Shown here: positions 1-12,000 of the stretch, piece by piece
Position numbering within the stretch: position 1 is the first letter of the stretch
How the letters are laid out: each line of letters opens with the position of its first letter
Assembly: GCA_016808115.1 (NCBI GenBank)
Contig: JAEQBH010002182.1
Coordinates: 930,001-994,000, forward strand
Origin: Tetrastigma voinierianum
Lineage: Eukaryota > Streptophyta > Magnoliopsida > Vitales > Vitaceae
Reading direction: 5' to 3'
Length of the DNA stretch: 64,000 nt
The notes under the pieces: generated by a model
Database searches by the model: none
What the model saw: only the letters and a program-made list of their open reading frames with translations
What the model was told of the DNA's origin: nothing
Translations under genes and position numbers: made by a program

Positions 1-285
1 ATGGTGTGGGAGAATGACGAATTGGTTAGCCATAAACAAAGAGGGAAGGGGAAGATTGTCATTCACCCATATGGCTGGATGCAATCAAGGGTTTGATGCT
101 TAATTTAGCATAAAATAAGGTTAGAACTAAGATTCATGTATCTAAGATTCCAAGCATGGTGTAAACAAGAAAAAAAACAGAAAAATCAGAACTTGGATCT
201 CGCTTGTTGTATTGTTTATCGTACCTAGGTTTTATTTTATTTTTTCCAAACTAAAATCCTATTGTAAAAGATATGTAAAAAAAAA
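1..285. other. AT-rich intergenic DNA
   Basis: No coding frame or repeat structure that I can recognise. Homopolymer A runs precede the inverted-repeat element at 286. Confidence 0.5.
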
Positions 286-462
286 TCAATGTTTTAAAAA
301 TTGGATCCAATCGGTTGGTTTGATGAATTGAATCGTTGATCTGTGATTTTTACGGCCTCGATTTAATCCGGTTCAACCGCGATTTGATCATTAATTCGAC
401 TTTTAAACCATGAATTGATAACTTTTTCGGTTCAATCATATATCCGATTTTTAAAACATTGA
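286..462. mobile_element. MITE-like element with ~21-bp terminal inverted repeats
   Basis: The left end (286-306, tcaatgttttaaaaattggat) and the reverse complement of the right end (442-462) differ at one of 21 positions. The 177-bp body has no ORF. Both flanks are A-rich, so a target-site duplication cannot be told from the background. Size and ends fit a non-autonomous DNA transposon; the superfamily is not determined. Confidence 0.6.
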
Positions 463-1599
463 AAAACCTCACGATCTTCTATATCTAACGAATCCTTATA
501 TCCATGATACTTTTGTTGAGTGATTATATACTTTGAGATGAGATGAACATTAATCCAAGTAAACAAAAAATAATCAATTTTAGAATCCCTTATGCTTTTA
601 GTTTTACACAAATGATGAATTCTCCACAATTCTTAAAATCTTTATATTAATAAAGAGAGTATGGGTTCAAGACCATTGCAAACTATAAGAAAAAAATATA
701 TTTCAACTCTAAACTTTCATCGGACATTATTAATGGAAGTAATATGAATTCTAGTACCCTATGTTATTATTATCATCCTCTTAAAATTACTTTTATAATC
801 TTGGAATCTTGGAAGTAATATGAATTCAAGTGGCATATTCTAATCCACAAAGGACATATGTCAAATTCTAGTCACGGATTACTAGGTCATTATTGATTTC
901 TATGAATACAAATTCTTTTGGTTACTCTAATAATAAAGGGACAATTGTGCTTCAGGCAGTTTATTTTAAAATAAAAGCAAAGTAGGTACCAAAAATTTGA
1001 ATTGCATTCTTCAACACATTTCAATAAAAAATAATTGTTTTTGAGAAACAAAAGTGATGAGTAGGTAAAAATTTCCTCAAATGACCCTTTTAGTAATCCA
1101 ATTAATATTTCAATTGAAATAAAATAAATAAAAAAAAAAAAAAAAAAAACCAAGAAAACATCAAAGGAATAGCAACCAGCCCTAACTCCTTCGTCTTTCA
1201 TCTTCCCCCGACTTTGTATTTAACTAACACTTCTCATCTTCATCTTCAGTCTTCTGGTGTAAGATGAAAGAAAAAAAATCCCTAAATTGTTTGTTGAGTA
1301 GTAGCTTGAGCGAAACTGAAAACATACTAACCCTATTGTGGCCGTGTAGCCCCTATTTACGAAAGCCCCCCTTTCACATCGGTACCTTCCTCTAGAGGTA
1401 AGGGGAAAAGTGTAATTTGCGTTTTAGTTTCTTGAAAAATCGTCTTTTGTTTTGGATGGATGAGTGGTTGCAAAAATAAAAGTGATTGTGAAGATTAATT
1501 TGATACAGATAGGTACCACTTGTTGACATGTTTGTGTAATGTTTATCCCCTACAACCTAATTTTTTCGTAAGTACTAATCTAACAATCTGTAGGTATGA
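463..1599. other. intergenic, no gene recognised
   Basis: AT-rich DNA without a credible coding frame. A short direct duplication (ggaagtaatatgaattc) occurs near 732 and 811. An 18-base A run lies near 1131-1149. The open frames here run through homopolymers and have low-complexity translations. Confidence 0.45.
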
Positions 1600-2890
1600 C
1601 ATCAATATGCATTAGGTATTACATTAACAATATTAGGTACTACCTCAATGGAAGGGTCTATAAACCTCTTTCCCTTTGCTTGAGTGTACAAGTACTGATG
1701 CAATATAATGCGAATCACTACGCAATGTAATCTGAGGTACTACCTTACAAGTATCAGGTACTACCTTAAAAAAAACGCCCTAAACCCCTATTTACTACAT
1801 ATTGCTTACCAAAAACTCAATTCTCATCCCATTTATATTTCATGAAATGCGTGAATTATAATTGGGCTCCTCGATGCAAAACCAAAAAAAAGTATATATG
1901 TGAAATGTTTAGGCATTTCTCATTCGTAGAGCATGAGGTGTAGGCGAGAAAAAAGTGGTAATCGGGTTATCCCTCTAGTAATGTTTATGTCAAATACACT
2001 CCACCCCTTTCCTTTTGACTGATGCGTGATCTTCTTGATGCAATATAATCTGAAATCTTACCTTAATGTAATGAGTCTTGCCTTACAAGTATCAGGTATT
2101 ACCTTAATAAAAAGGCCCTAAACTCCTATTTACCACATATTGCTTGCCAAATACTCAGTTCTCATCCCATTTATATTTCATGAAATGTGTGAATTATAAT
2201 TGGACTCCTCAATGCAAAACTAAAAAAAGTATATATGTGAAATGTTTAGGCATTCTCACTTCGTGTGAGCATGAGGTTCTTAGTTCTGGGAAAAAGGACA
2301 ATCAGATTAATCTCTAAGTATATAAATACCTCTTACCTCACTTTCATTAAGTATGGAGTAGTCAAATGCTCATCTGATCTTCTACCTTAATGTAATGCAG
2401 ACACTACCTTACAAGTATCAAGTACTACCTTAATAGAAATGCCCTAAACCCTTATTTACTACATATTGCTTGCCAAATACTCAGTTCTCATCCCATATAT
2501 ATTTCATGAAATGCGTGAATTATAATTGGACTCCTCAATGCAAAACCAAAAAAAAAGTATATATGTGAAATGTTTAGGCATTCTCACTTCGTGTGAGCAT
2601 GAGGTCCTTATTTAGGGAAAAAAGTGGTAATCAGGTTATCTCTAGGAATGTTTATGTCAAAATACACTCACACCCCTTTCCCTTTAACCCTAGTGCACAT
2701 GTACTAGTATAATATAATGCAAGTACTACCTTAATGTAATGCAGGTACTACCTTACAAGTATCAGGTACTACCTTAATAGAAATGCCCTAAACCCTATTT
2801 ACCACATATTGCTTTCCAAATACTCAGTTCTCATCTCATTTTTATTTTATGAAATGCGTGAATTATAATTGGACTCCTCGATGATTATGA
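1600..2890. repeat. tandem array, four copies of a ~326-344 bp unit
   Basis: The landmark gccctaaac(c/t)c recurs near 1777, 2115, 2441 and 2785, giving periods of about 338, 326 and 344 bp. Each unit holds a pair of ggtactacctta-like motifs about 25 bp apart, then the landmark, 'ctcagttctcatcccat', 'atgaaatgcgtgaattataa' and 'gtgaaatgtttaggcattc'. The first copy starts in degenerate sequence near 1600. The fourth stops near 2885, about 45 bp before the ORF at 2930. Copies differ by point changes and small indels, so the array is not recent. No ORF spans a unit. Confidence 0.8.
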
Positions 2891-2929
2891 ATGATTTAAC
2901 ATTATTATTTAACCTTAGAGGAAAACGAA

Positions 2930-3247
2930 ATGGGAAACCATTATATTGTATTATTAGGTCGGGAAAAAGGAGTTTGTGAATCTTGGATTGAATGTCAAAG
3001 AAGGGTTTTATTGTATAAAGGTGTTGTTTACAAGTCTTATACTTCTAGAAATGAAGCAATGCAAGCATGGGCCCTATACCCACCAAGATGGAAGAGACCT
3101 GAAAGATCTACTACATTATTTAAATGTTCCAATATAACGGGACATGAAGACAACAAGTTTATGCAATTTAGTTGCAGTGCATTAATCTTATGTTTCATTC
3201 TTGGAAGCTTGATAATAATGTTGTTCGTTATTGTAATGGGAAATTAA
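2930..3247 (+). CDS. small protein with RNase H1 N-terminal/viroplasmin-like domain and a C-terminal membrane segment
   Basis: The 105-codon ORF has an ATG start and a TAA stop and sits just after the tandem array. Residues 4-50 (YIVLLGREKG, SWIECQ, YKGVVYKSYTSRNEAMQAW) fit the small domain shared by the N-terminus of eukaryotic RNase H1 and caulimovirus viroplasmin, which binds RNA/DNA hybrids in RNase H1. The key pattern G-R-x-x-G...SW-x-x-C/E...Y-K-x-Y-x-(S/T)-x-x-E-A-x-x-AW is visible. No RNase H catalytic domain follows. Residues ~82-103 are hydrophobic (ALILCFILGSLIIMLF) and could anchor the product in a membrane. No intron signals or neighbours support a normal gene. It could be a fragment of a longer transposon or gene protein. 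The domain is fairly sure; the gene being real and expressed is not. Confidence 0.5.
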   Translation: MGNHYIVLLGREKGVCESWIECQRRVLLYKGVVYKSYTSRNEAMQAWALYPPRWKRPERSTTLFKCSNITGHEDNKFMQFSCSALILCFILGSLIIMLFVIVMGN

Positions 3248-3999
3248 ATACATGTCTAAAGTACTAATATTTACTGTTTGTTATTGTAGTTACACTACAT
3301 TAGTTTTTGTGAAACTTTTTTTTCTCATATGAGTCATTACTGCTAATTTGAAGAAGTCCTTTTCATTGAAGGACGTCACCATTATATATAGGTGAAATTT
3401 GAAAATCCCATTCCAATTGGGGAGTATGATATTCCTAACAGGAAAGAAGTAAAAGTAAAACATCATAGTTATTGATTCTAAGAACATATATCCACCATTC
3501 AAAATTAAGTGCCTTTTCCCGAACACCATGCTATGGCAACCCAAGCACAAAATGAAAAAAGAAGGCAGCAAATAGGCATAAGATATTCCTTTTAAATGGG
3601 TAGCAACCTCATCCATTTAGTCATACAGTGAAAGTCTAGGATATACAAAACATGGGTGAGACCCAATTGCATTGTTAGTTGATTTTGGGTAGCAACCTCA
3701 TATCAGTTTTCGAACTTCTATAATATACCATATAATAGAGTTTGCAAGTGTTTTTGTTATCCAGAAAAACAAAAAATGGCCACTAAACAGTTACAACGAT
3801 CAATTATACTTGCATGCTTTACAAATTCGTTCTCATTCACCATTATCATCATGCATGACCAATGTACATAATAACTTTATCTTGTAATAATTCATTTTCT
3901 TTTACAAAACACAAACAACACTAGTGTAATTCAACGTATATAATGTACTCAAAATATTTATATAACAGGTGATTATAATGTAGTTACTGCAACAATTGA
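3248..3999. other. no feature recognised
   Basis: AT-rich DNA between the small ORF and the 3' part of the MULE cargo gene. It may contain the left MULE terminus, which I could not locate. Confidence 0.4.
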
Positions 4000-6900
4000 T
4001 TTTGTTAGTGTCGCGTCATTCCAAAGTTCCATAAATTTGGTCACATAAATTCCATAGCCATGCCTATACACAGGAAATAATTTTTCCATTATGTGAGAAA
4101 ACAACAAGTGATGATAATTGCGTAAGCTATAAACATCTTTGGTAACTTGTAATATGTGGAAATAATGTTACCAATTTTCTTGTTTTATGACATCAGGGTA
4201 GACATACTCCATTTCCCCTATGTCAATTTTTGTAAGCACATCATATGCCTTCAAGCATTGTCCCAAAGAATGTGATAATCTTTTGGAATAGCCCTTTACA
4301 TACTTGCCACGAGTCAGTGGCAAAGAGGATAGTAACTCAACACACTTTGCATGAAGGTTAACTATGTGTATATGTCAATGAGTATCCACACATACAGGCA
4401 GAAATAACTATAACAGTGAATGTATCATTCATTAGTTGGATAATGGATTAACAAACATATAACATTTAATGATTATACAACATTCATACCTTTCCACAAA
4501 TGCCTCAGGCAATGACTGTAGTGGTTGCAGGGTCAAGATAGTGTTTGGAGCGATTGAGCAACAATTCTCTTTTTGCTTATCGAGGGATCTGATCAAGAAC
4601 CACTTATAACGCAATTTCATGAAATGAATTAGAACATGTAAAAAAACAAGTTGAACATATATTGTTGTTAAAGTAATATTGGTAATCCACTGCGACTGAA
4701 AGATCAAAATAGTGACTCACTCATGATGGTCCTTGTTGTGCATTCAGTAAACGACAATATATTCCAATAACCTGCATATGGATATAGCCATTAACAATGA
4801 GTGAGAATATAATATAAAGTAAACATAATTAACTTGCTTTATCGAAGAAACATAAACTGTGTGATATACGTACCATAGAATTGACGAATCGAGTGCCTTC
4901 TAAGCATGCCATCTCATACTAAGTGATAAACATTCCATACATTCGACATAATACCTCCATGTTACATCAGATAGGGAAATTTTTTTTAGTATAAAACACA
5001 TAATTGCATAAGAGCCCAATTACAATGATATTACCCTTCATCACCCTAGGGATCTAAGGCAAAATCATATACCAATTTATGTTTGGGGGAAAGCCTAGGG
5101 TACTCTTGCGCACATTGTTGGACAAAAGGTGATTTACAAGCTGCAGCTCTCTTGATGAGTCTCCGTGATATCCTCTTTTTACTTTTCTTAGTTTCCACTT
5201 TCATCGAAGAGTTTCCCGCATCATCTTTGGCATCTACTTGATGCATTTTTCTATCTTTGATTGAGGCGTAGAAATAGATGAACAACCTTCACTTGTTGGA
5301 GCCTCATAATGTGGTGTCATTGGCTCTGTTGCAGCTCTAGTTCCATCATCCACAACTTCCACATTAACGTCATTTGTTGGAGCCTCATAATGTTGATCTA
5401 TCAGTAAGGATGCAACCCCAAATTGATAAGCAAAATCATGGCCATGATATGCATGTGTTGGTTGAGATTGAATAGAGGGAGGATGAATGGAATGTACCGG
5501 TTCATTTTGTTGTCTTCCTCTACTGTTTAAACGATCTTCAAGTGTGATGAAATCATGAATCATTGAAGACGTCAATTGTAAAATTTGTTGTGTTGATTGA
5601 CGAAGACGATGTTGAATGACCTAACAAGTTGAGAGAAAGAAAACCCAAACTTGAATACTTATAGTATAAGGTCACGACAATTAATGTATTTAATGTAATT
5701 AGATCCTTACAATAGTAGAGTCATCATAATTTCTACTGAATGATGGATTTGGTTGCACATGCTTATTCTCTTTATAAGCTTCGGGAGGTGTTGGATTAGC
5801 AAATGGAGGTGCATGATCAGGTTCATGCGGTGCTTGATCAGCTTAAAGCAGAACTTCTTACCCAATTTGGATTTCTCAAATCTGTGTTTGTAGTATGTCA
5901 ACATTAACAAAAAAATTGAGCTTAAGAAATTTAAAAAATACAAGTCTATCATGAAATATTATCATGAAATATTGATATGTGTTCAACCGTCTTACATCGA
6001 TTTGGCCATATCCACCAAATATTGTAATTTCATCAGTTAGTCGTCGTTTAACTAATTGGTCATTCCAAACAAAACAAAAGGGCATTGTTGCGGGAACATC
6101 CTCCGATGGCACATAGGTTTTTTACAGGTAAAAAATCTACAAATTGAGGACATATGAGTACTCATTATAACCCATATTATAGCACATTATTAACAACAAA
6201 CATGCATCAACTCTGAAAAAGTGGAGATACTTGTAGGAAGAGCAAACAACCGCACATGTATGTGCCATTACCACTCTAGAATTTCCTGATTCCATTTTCT
6301 AAGTATTGAATCACAAATTTGCTCCAATTTTGATGTACATTAACCTCGCCATCCCATATAAGGTCCCATAAGTCGTGTATGCCCTCCAACTTGTAGTTTG
6401 ATGTCAAAATCGTTGCACATGCAAAAATTATGAACACCTTCTTGAATTCATTACCGACGTCTAAGTCTATTAGCTTTTCTTCCAATGTATTAAGCGAATA
6501 TACCGGAGATGTTAATCCATGCCGCGAATGCACAACAACATCGAGTCCACCTAATGGGATGCCCATAACATTCATGACATCATCTATTGCCACATCGAGA
6601 GTACAATCTCTCTCCAATCTTATACGATGATATGCCTATTTATAGTGTGATATAAGATAGTGGCATAACTCGTAGTGGATCTCTCGACATGCGAGCTATA
6701 TGAGTCCACCAAACCTGAACCCCCTAATAGTTTCCAACTTGTGCTCAGACAATTGATGAATAATAAACAAAAACTTCTTCCCCGAACAACGAGATTTGGA
6801 GAGCTTCACCTAAAGTTACATACAAAACAAACCAAAATATGCACATTAATAAGCAATCTTGTTAAATAAGTTATTAATGTTACAAAGAATGACATGAGTT
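4000..6900 (-). pseudogene. Ulp1-like cysteine protease pseudogene (MULE cargo)
   Basis: Read on the minus strand from 6900 down. An N-terminal domain of the kind found in transposon-borne Ulp1/plant-mobile-domain proteins lies at about 6276-6700 (MGIPLGGLDVVVHSRH, LEEKLIDLDVG, GIHDLWDLIWDG). It continues at about 5990-6110 (VKRRLTDEITIFGGYGQIDVR) and is followed by a low-complexity linker at about 5046-5575. The protease C-terminus lies at about 4000-4400. There, the catalytic His-Trp pair reads His-stop (TGA at 4375-4377), the expected catalytic Asp reads Asn, and the segment GIYVTKFMELW is preceded by Tyr (codon 4054-4056) where the catalytic Cys belongs. The enzyme would be dead in at least three ways. 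Intact relatives cleave SUMO-like proteins; any function here is ruled out by the sequence. Confidence 0.65.
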
Positions 6901-7199
6901 ATATCTCATCACTTCATGCCTTGATTATGGAAGATGTTACTTACGTTTCCGCTGAAATTTGTCCATACTTCATAAAACCTAGATGCCAATATATAAAAGA
7001 TTGCATACACACATTCATGAGACGAATATTAACATAATGCAAACAAAAGATAAAGAAGGCAACATGATAATATAGCATTTTTGGAACTAAACTTCTAGAA
7101 AGCATGCCACATAGTTCATAATACATTAATTAACAAAAAAAAAAAAAAACACAAACCAAACAGAATGTGTATGATAGTTCACTAGTATGAAAATTAGCA

Positions 7200-10100
7200 A
7201 CATTAATCATGCCAATGGATTTTTGCAAGTTTTTCTATTGTGCCTAGCCATATTGCATTGTGAACAAAAAACAGTCAACTTATCTTGAAATTGGGACTCA
7301 ATGCGATTTTTCCTTGATCTTTCAAAAGGCCTTGTTGTGCGAGGTGGCTTTAAAGAGAAGAATTCATTTCCTATGACATCTCGAACAACACCATTGTCTT
7401 AGACTTTTGGCATGTCATGCGTCTCGATAACATGAAAAGTGCTTGAGTATACCAAATGTTGTGCTAGGGATTTGAAGATTTCATCAACAAAATCGGCAAC
7501 ATTTTGTCATATGTTGAGTAAAATTGCACATGCATGATCACATGAAATGCCCGAGATTTTCCAATCACGACATATACAGAATCGTTCCTTAATGTCTACA
7601 TTTAGCACTAAATCACCTACAAATACAACATAAAAGGTTTCCATGAATAGACTGATTGAGTAAACCTCTCATTTTGCAATATTAATTTTCACTTTCTCTT
7701 CAATTTTCGGCCCTATAATTCCCTTCGATACATTTGACTCAGCTTTATGCTTAACAAGCATTGCACCCACTTAGTCATGTGCTCGATTATGAAGCTGCAA
7801 ATGGAGTAATGTCGTTCATTTTTTAACCAAGCGTTGAAAGACTTGGCAAGGTTAATAGTGATTTTGTCCCATCTTTTCTTTGGGAATTTTGACATGGCCC
7901 AATGCTCATTCATTTTGCTCAATCCATGTAGCTAATGATTCGTTATACTTTCGCAATTCAAGCATGTGATAATTGTAATCAATCTCCACCCTTGCATAGG
8001 CAATTTTATATAACCATTTAAGTGCATTTTCATTCCCCTTGTTCCCCTTTGTGTTATTGTAACACCCAAAATTATACCATAACGGTTTTATAACATGTTT
8101 AGGGTATAATAAAAGTAAAAGTATATTTTTCTGAAATAAAATAAAGATAAAAACAAAATAAGCAAGAACTTGGAATTAATAATTTATCAATTTAAGACCC
8201 AAGGGTCATAATTTAATAAGTTCATATGTCAAAGTAAGAATAATAAAGAAGATGTGAGGCTATTGTAAAAATATCATAAATTGATTTGCAAATATTAGAA
8301 GAGTTTGAGATCAAATAAAAATAAAAGGATTAGAATCAAATAAGGATAAGACCAAGATAAATATCTCATTTTGTTCTTGGAGAAAGAGAGAGCAAAAACA
8401 GGAAGAAGAAGAAGAAAAAGAAGAAGAGAATAGAAGAAAGAAGGAAGGGAAAAAGAAGATCACAGGTATGGAAGTTTAGTGTTTTTGTATGGATTCTAGA
8501 ATGGAAGTCTAGTGTTTTGTATGGATTTGAGTATGGTATTTGTCTAGTTTTGGTATAGAAATTATGAATCGTGGTTTTGAAACCACCATTTTGTGTATGA
8601 GTTGGGTTTGAAAACCCGAACTCATTTCTTGTTAGGGTTGAGTTGAGAAGAGCTCTAAGGTTCCTATATGTGTTTTGGGAAGATGCAGTTTGCATTTTGA
8701 ACCAAGAAAATTTCCCTATTTTTGGTCTTATGCATTAGCCGGACCTTAGAACTGATTTTTGGGTAATAAATAAAGGGAATTTGGCAGTGAGTCCCTCTGG
8801 TAAATTGTAGCCACATCAATGAACTTGATTTTAGGCTTTTGAATTTCTCAATTCGGACCTTTGTAGCCTAAGTTATGACCCTTTTTCCATGGGCCCGATT
8901 GCGGGTTCGTGAGTGCAGCCGGTCGGTCGCCTCGGCCAGGTATTATTCGGCGGTGCACCTCAGCCAATGCACCTTGGCGAGACGGGTCATTCGAATAGGT
9001 CATTTCATTTCGGCCGGTTAGTCCCGGCTTCGGCTGAGTTTGACTACATGTGACCTCCGACCGGAGAATTCGTAACCTTCGTCGAACTTTCAGTTTGGGT
9101 GTTCTTTGGGCTGTCGACCATTGAGTGAATCTATTCATGTGCACATGTGGAGGGACAATAGTGAGCTCGGGCCGGGTCCAGCTCCAACTGGCCCGGTTCG
9201 AATTCGGCTCGGTTGGGTTTGACCATTATGACCTCCAACGGTCATAACTGCCGTCAGAGACTCCATTTAGGGTGTTCTTGGACTCTATGGAAAGACCCTT
9301 GAGTCAAGAATCCATTCATGTGCTTGTGGAGGACAATAGGTGAGCTCAGCTAGTCCAGTTCAGGTTAGCTCGGCTGGGTGTAAATACGTGTGACCTCGAC
9401 CCGGAAGGTCTGCTTCTTTGTTGAACTCCGTTCGGTGTTCTTGGACTGTATGCGGCCCATTGAGTCAAAAATCCAGCCATACATAGTATGATAAAAGTGG
9501 AACCCATATTAGGTCCAAAAATAAGGAAAAACAGTAAGCATACATGATAATCATAGTTATTCATGCATATAATGAGATATGAAAAATATAAAGATACGAA
9601 TAAATGATTGTATATATATCATATATGATTATCGAATGACAATAATTATTTGGGAATATGAGATATATCTTAGAACACTAAAATACACATTGGTATGCCT
9701 TAGAACACAGTAGAGGATAGATAGGCATGCTATTAGGGAAAAGCAAAGTCTGCATGCGTCCCGGTTCGTTCAGGTCATTCTGGCAGCTTCAGGCCCTTAT
9801 AGATGGTCATTGTCTCGCACAATGATAACAGCACCTTCGGGACTTTATAGGCCACTGTTTCACACAGTGAGTATAGCACCTTCTGACCCTTATAGTTTCC
9901 TTTATCCACTTCTAAGGTTTATGCAAATATGAAACATAAAAGAAAATGACAAGTACATGCAAATGAAATGAATAGACTATGACGTGAAGCGTAAAAAACT
10001 CTTATGCGATGATAGTATATAGTTACAAAACAAGTAAAGTCTGAAGATGACATGAAAAGTATATGGAAGATGATAAGAAATGAAACTTGTTCTGAAAAGT

Positions 10101-12000
10101 ATATATATGAGAAATGATAAGTATCTGTAAATGTTATATGTGTTATAAGTATATGCATTTGTATAGAGGTGTGGTGACCCTTAATAGAGGTCATCCATGT
10201 GTATTAATTCCCACTAAGCGTAAAACACTTAGTGTTACATCGCAGTGTAGATCTGAACCGAGAGAATGGGATAATCCCATCAGCAGGTCAAGCCGCGATA
10301 GGTGCCGCTGGAAGACCTTTTTGTACATTTTTTGTATACTGAAATTTTGTAAACGTATAAATATTTTGAACACTTCCACCATATATGGAGCTTGTATATA
10401 TTTTGTAATCCGCTGCTACAGAATATAATACAAGTTAAATGTTTAACATTATATGAATGAACCAGCTTAAAGTTTATAAGTCAAAAAAAAAAAAAAAAAA
10501 TGACCCCTCACTTGACACCCTATGCCGAGTTGGGGGCGTCACAGTTATGCTTATTAAAATAGCTACTAAAGTTCTCCTTCAATTGACGATAACGATAAGC
10601 ATGGTTCTCTACTCCAAATATTTCCGGTATACTACGAAGAAGACTCGAATGCCTATCCGATATAATGACAACCTCCTTCTCCCTAATAACTTTCTTTAAA
10701 TTTTGCAAAAACCACGACCAATCATCATAATTCTCAGAGCTCATAACTCCACATGCTAATGGAAACATGTTATCATTGGCATCATAAGATGTAAGCGGGA
10801 GAATAAGAGCACCATAGGGCCCTGCTTGTGAGAATGAGTCAATAGCAGTTGTGAGCACCCCCATCAAAAACCCTTGTATGGACACATCATGTGCAATAAA
10901 CAACTGCTCAAAATGGCCATCACTTGAGTAAGTCAACTCGACGACTGATCCTGGATTACTTTGGACAATTTCGCTCACACATTCAAGGCAACAACTTATA
11001 GTAATTCTTAGGTTGACCATATATTCTTTCCTTAGCCTTCTCTTTAATTTGCCACGCTTGACAATAAGTCAATCTCATGCCATGTTCTCTGACAAAATCT
11101 TCACAAATTTGTCATGGTTGGTACTCGGGAGTAGATCGAATAACCTCATCAATGACCACATCGACATGGTTAGATCTCACTACTGGTTGAGAGGCAACCA
11201 CATCATCCACAGTATAACTATGCTTATTTCAGAATGTGTGCACTTGGATAACATCCGACGCACCAACAGCACGATAAGTTATTTTCCAAGGATAGTCGGT
11301 CACCGTGCATATAACAGTAATGTGCTTATAACTATTTCTTTTATAGTAGTACTGAAATCTCCCTGATAAAGACATTAGGTATAAAGCATCCCGGAATGCA
11401 AAAACATTTGGAAAAGTTTGTCCATTGCCCATAATTTCATTTTGAAATCGCCTTATACTACATTGAAGGACATCTGTTTCAGCTTCTCTATTAGACAACC
11501 CATAAGACTCTATTATTGGGCCATTTGCGGAAATATCCATTGACAAATGTAGATTTGGAGTTCAATTTCTATGAATTTGTTCATAATTAGAAGCCACAAT
11601 AGGTGTGAGGTCACTGTTAATAAGACATGAGAAACCTTTAGTTATTCTTGAACATATATTTTACAAATTAAATAGGCAATTTCGTAACAATTTTGTATTT
11701 AGCTTAATATACCTCGAGGGTAGGATTACACCATTCGCTTGCTCAGTATTCGATGACAAGCATACACAATAATTACTATCATTGAATCTAAACATCTTCA
11801 TAAATTCTTCCTCGTCATTTAACAATACCATTAAAGATGGATCAAATTTACATGTGTAGTGAAATTTCACCGAATTTGGTTCAACCCTCAACTTAGCACA
11901 AACTAATGAAACAAATTCGTCATATAAAATATTCACATTCCACAAATGTAGCAATGACATGCAGCATATATTGATTATTGCATTAATGTCATTCACCATT
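7200..12000 (-). pseudogene. MuDR/MULE transposase pseudogene split by a solo LTR
   Basis: Minus-strand order: an N-terminal PB1-like/MuDR-type domain at 11661-11999; a FAR1/MuDR zinc-binding domain at 11229-11546 (FPNVFAFRDAL, YPWKITYRA); a linker with an in-frame TGA near 11140-11040 (TPEYQP-stop-QICEDFV); the MULE transposase core at 10549-11020 (DANDNMFPLACGVM, DDWSWFLQNLKK, VVIISDRHSSLL); then the 8058-10543 insertion. The frame resumes at 8052 with KGNK...ARVEIDYNYHMLELRKYNES and WAMSKFPKKRWDKITINLA (7870-7912). A SWIM finger lies at about 7500-7590 (CICRDWKISGISCDH), followed by a zinc knuckle near 7210-7290 (CSQCNMARHNRKTC). Joining the flanks of the solo LTR restores continuity, so it inserted into a once-intact gene. 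Confidence 0.75.
8058..10543 (+). mobile_element. solo LTR, 2486 bp, with 5-bp target-site duplication
   Basis: It begins TGTAACACCC and ends GGGGGCGTCACA. It is flanked by GTTAT at 8053-8057 and again at 10544-10548. No pol-like coding, primer-binding site or second LTR is present, which fits LTR-LTR recombination. Removing it and one GTTAT rejoins the MULE transposase. Length and TGTAACACCC ends fit a Ty3/gypsy LTR; the family is not proven. It contains a purine-rich stretch (8380-8455) and an A18 run (about 10483-10500). Open frames inside (for example 8366-8695 and 10114-10428) look like chance frames. Confidence 0.88.

Larger units (their letters stand above)
4000..12000 (-). mobile_element. 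decayed MULE (MuDR type) carrying a Ulp1-like cargo gene; interrupted by a solo LTR
   Basis: On the minus strand a MuDR-type transposase (about 12.0 to 7.2 kb) is followed by a Ulp1-protease-like gene (about 6.9 to 4.0 kb). This is the arrangement known from plant Kaonashi-like (KI) MULEs. All parts carry stops or frameshifts. A 2486-bp solo LTR with a 5-bp duplication lies inside the transposase. Terminal inverted repeats were not found, so the limits given are those of recognisable coding sequence. The true element is probably longer on both sides. Confidence 0.7.

Noticed and set aside
1600..2890. CRISPR-like array
   Set aside because: Repeat units are about 335 bp, diverged and without spacers, in a plant nuclear context.
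8366..10428. ORFs of about 90-110 codons on both strands
   Set aside because: All fall inside the solo LTR, which should be non-coding, and have low-complexity translations.
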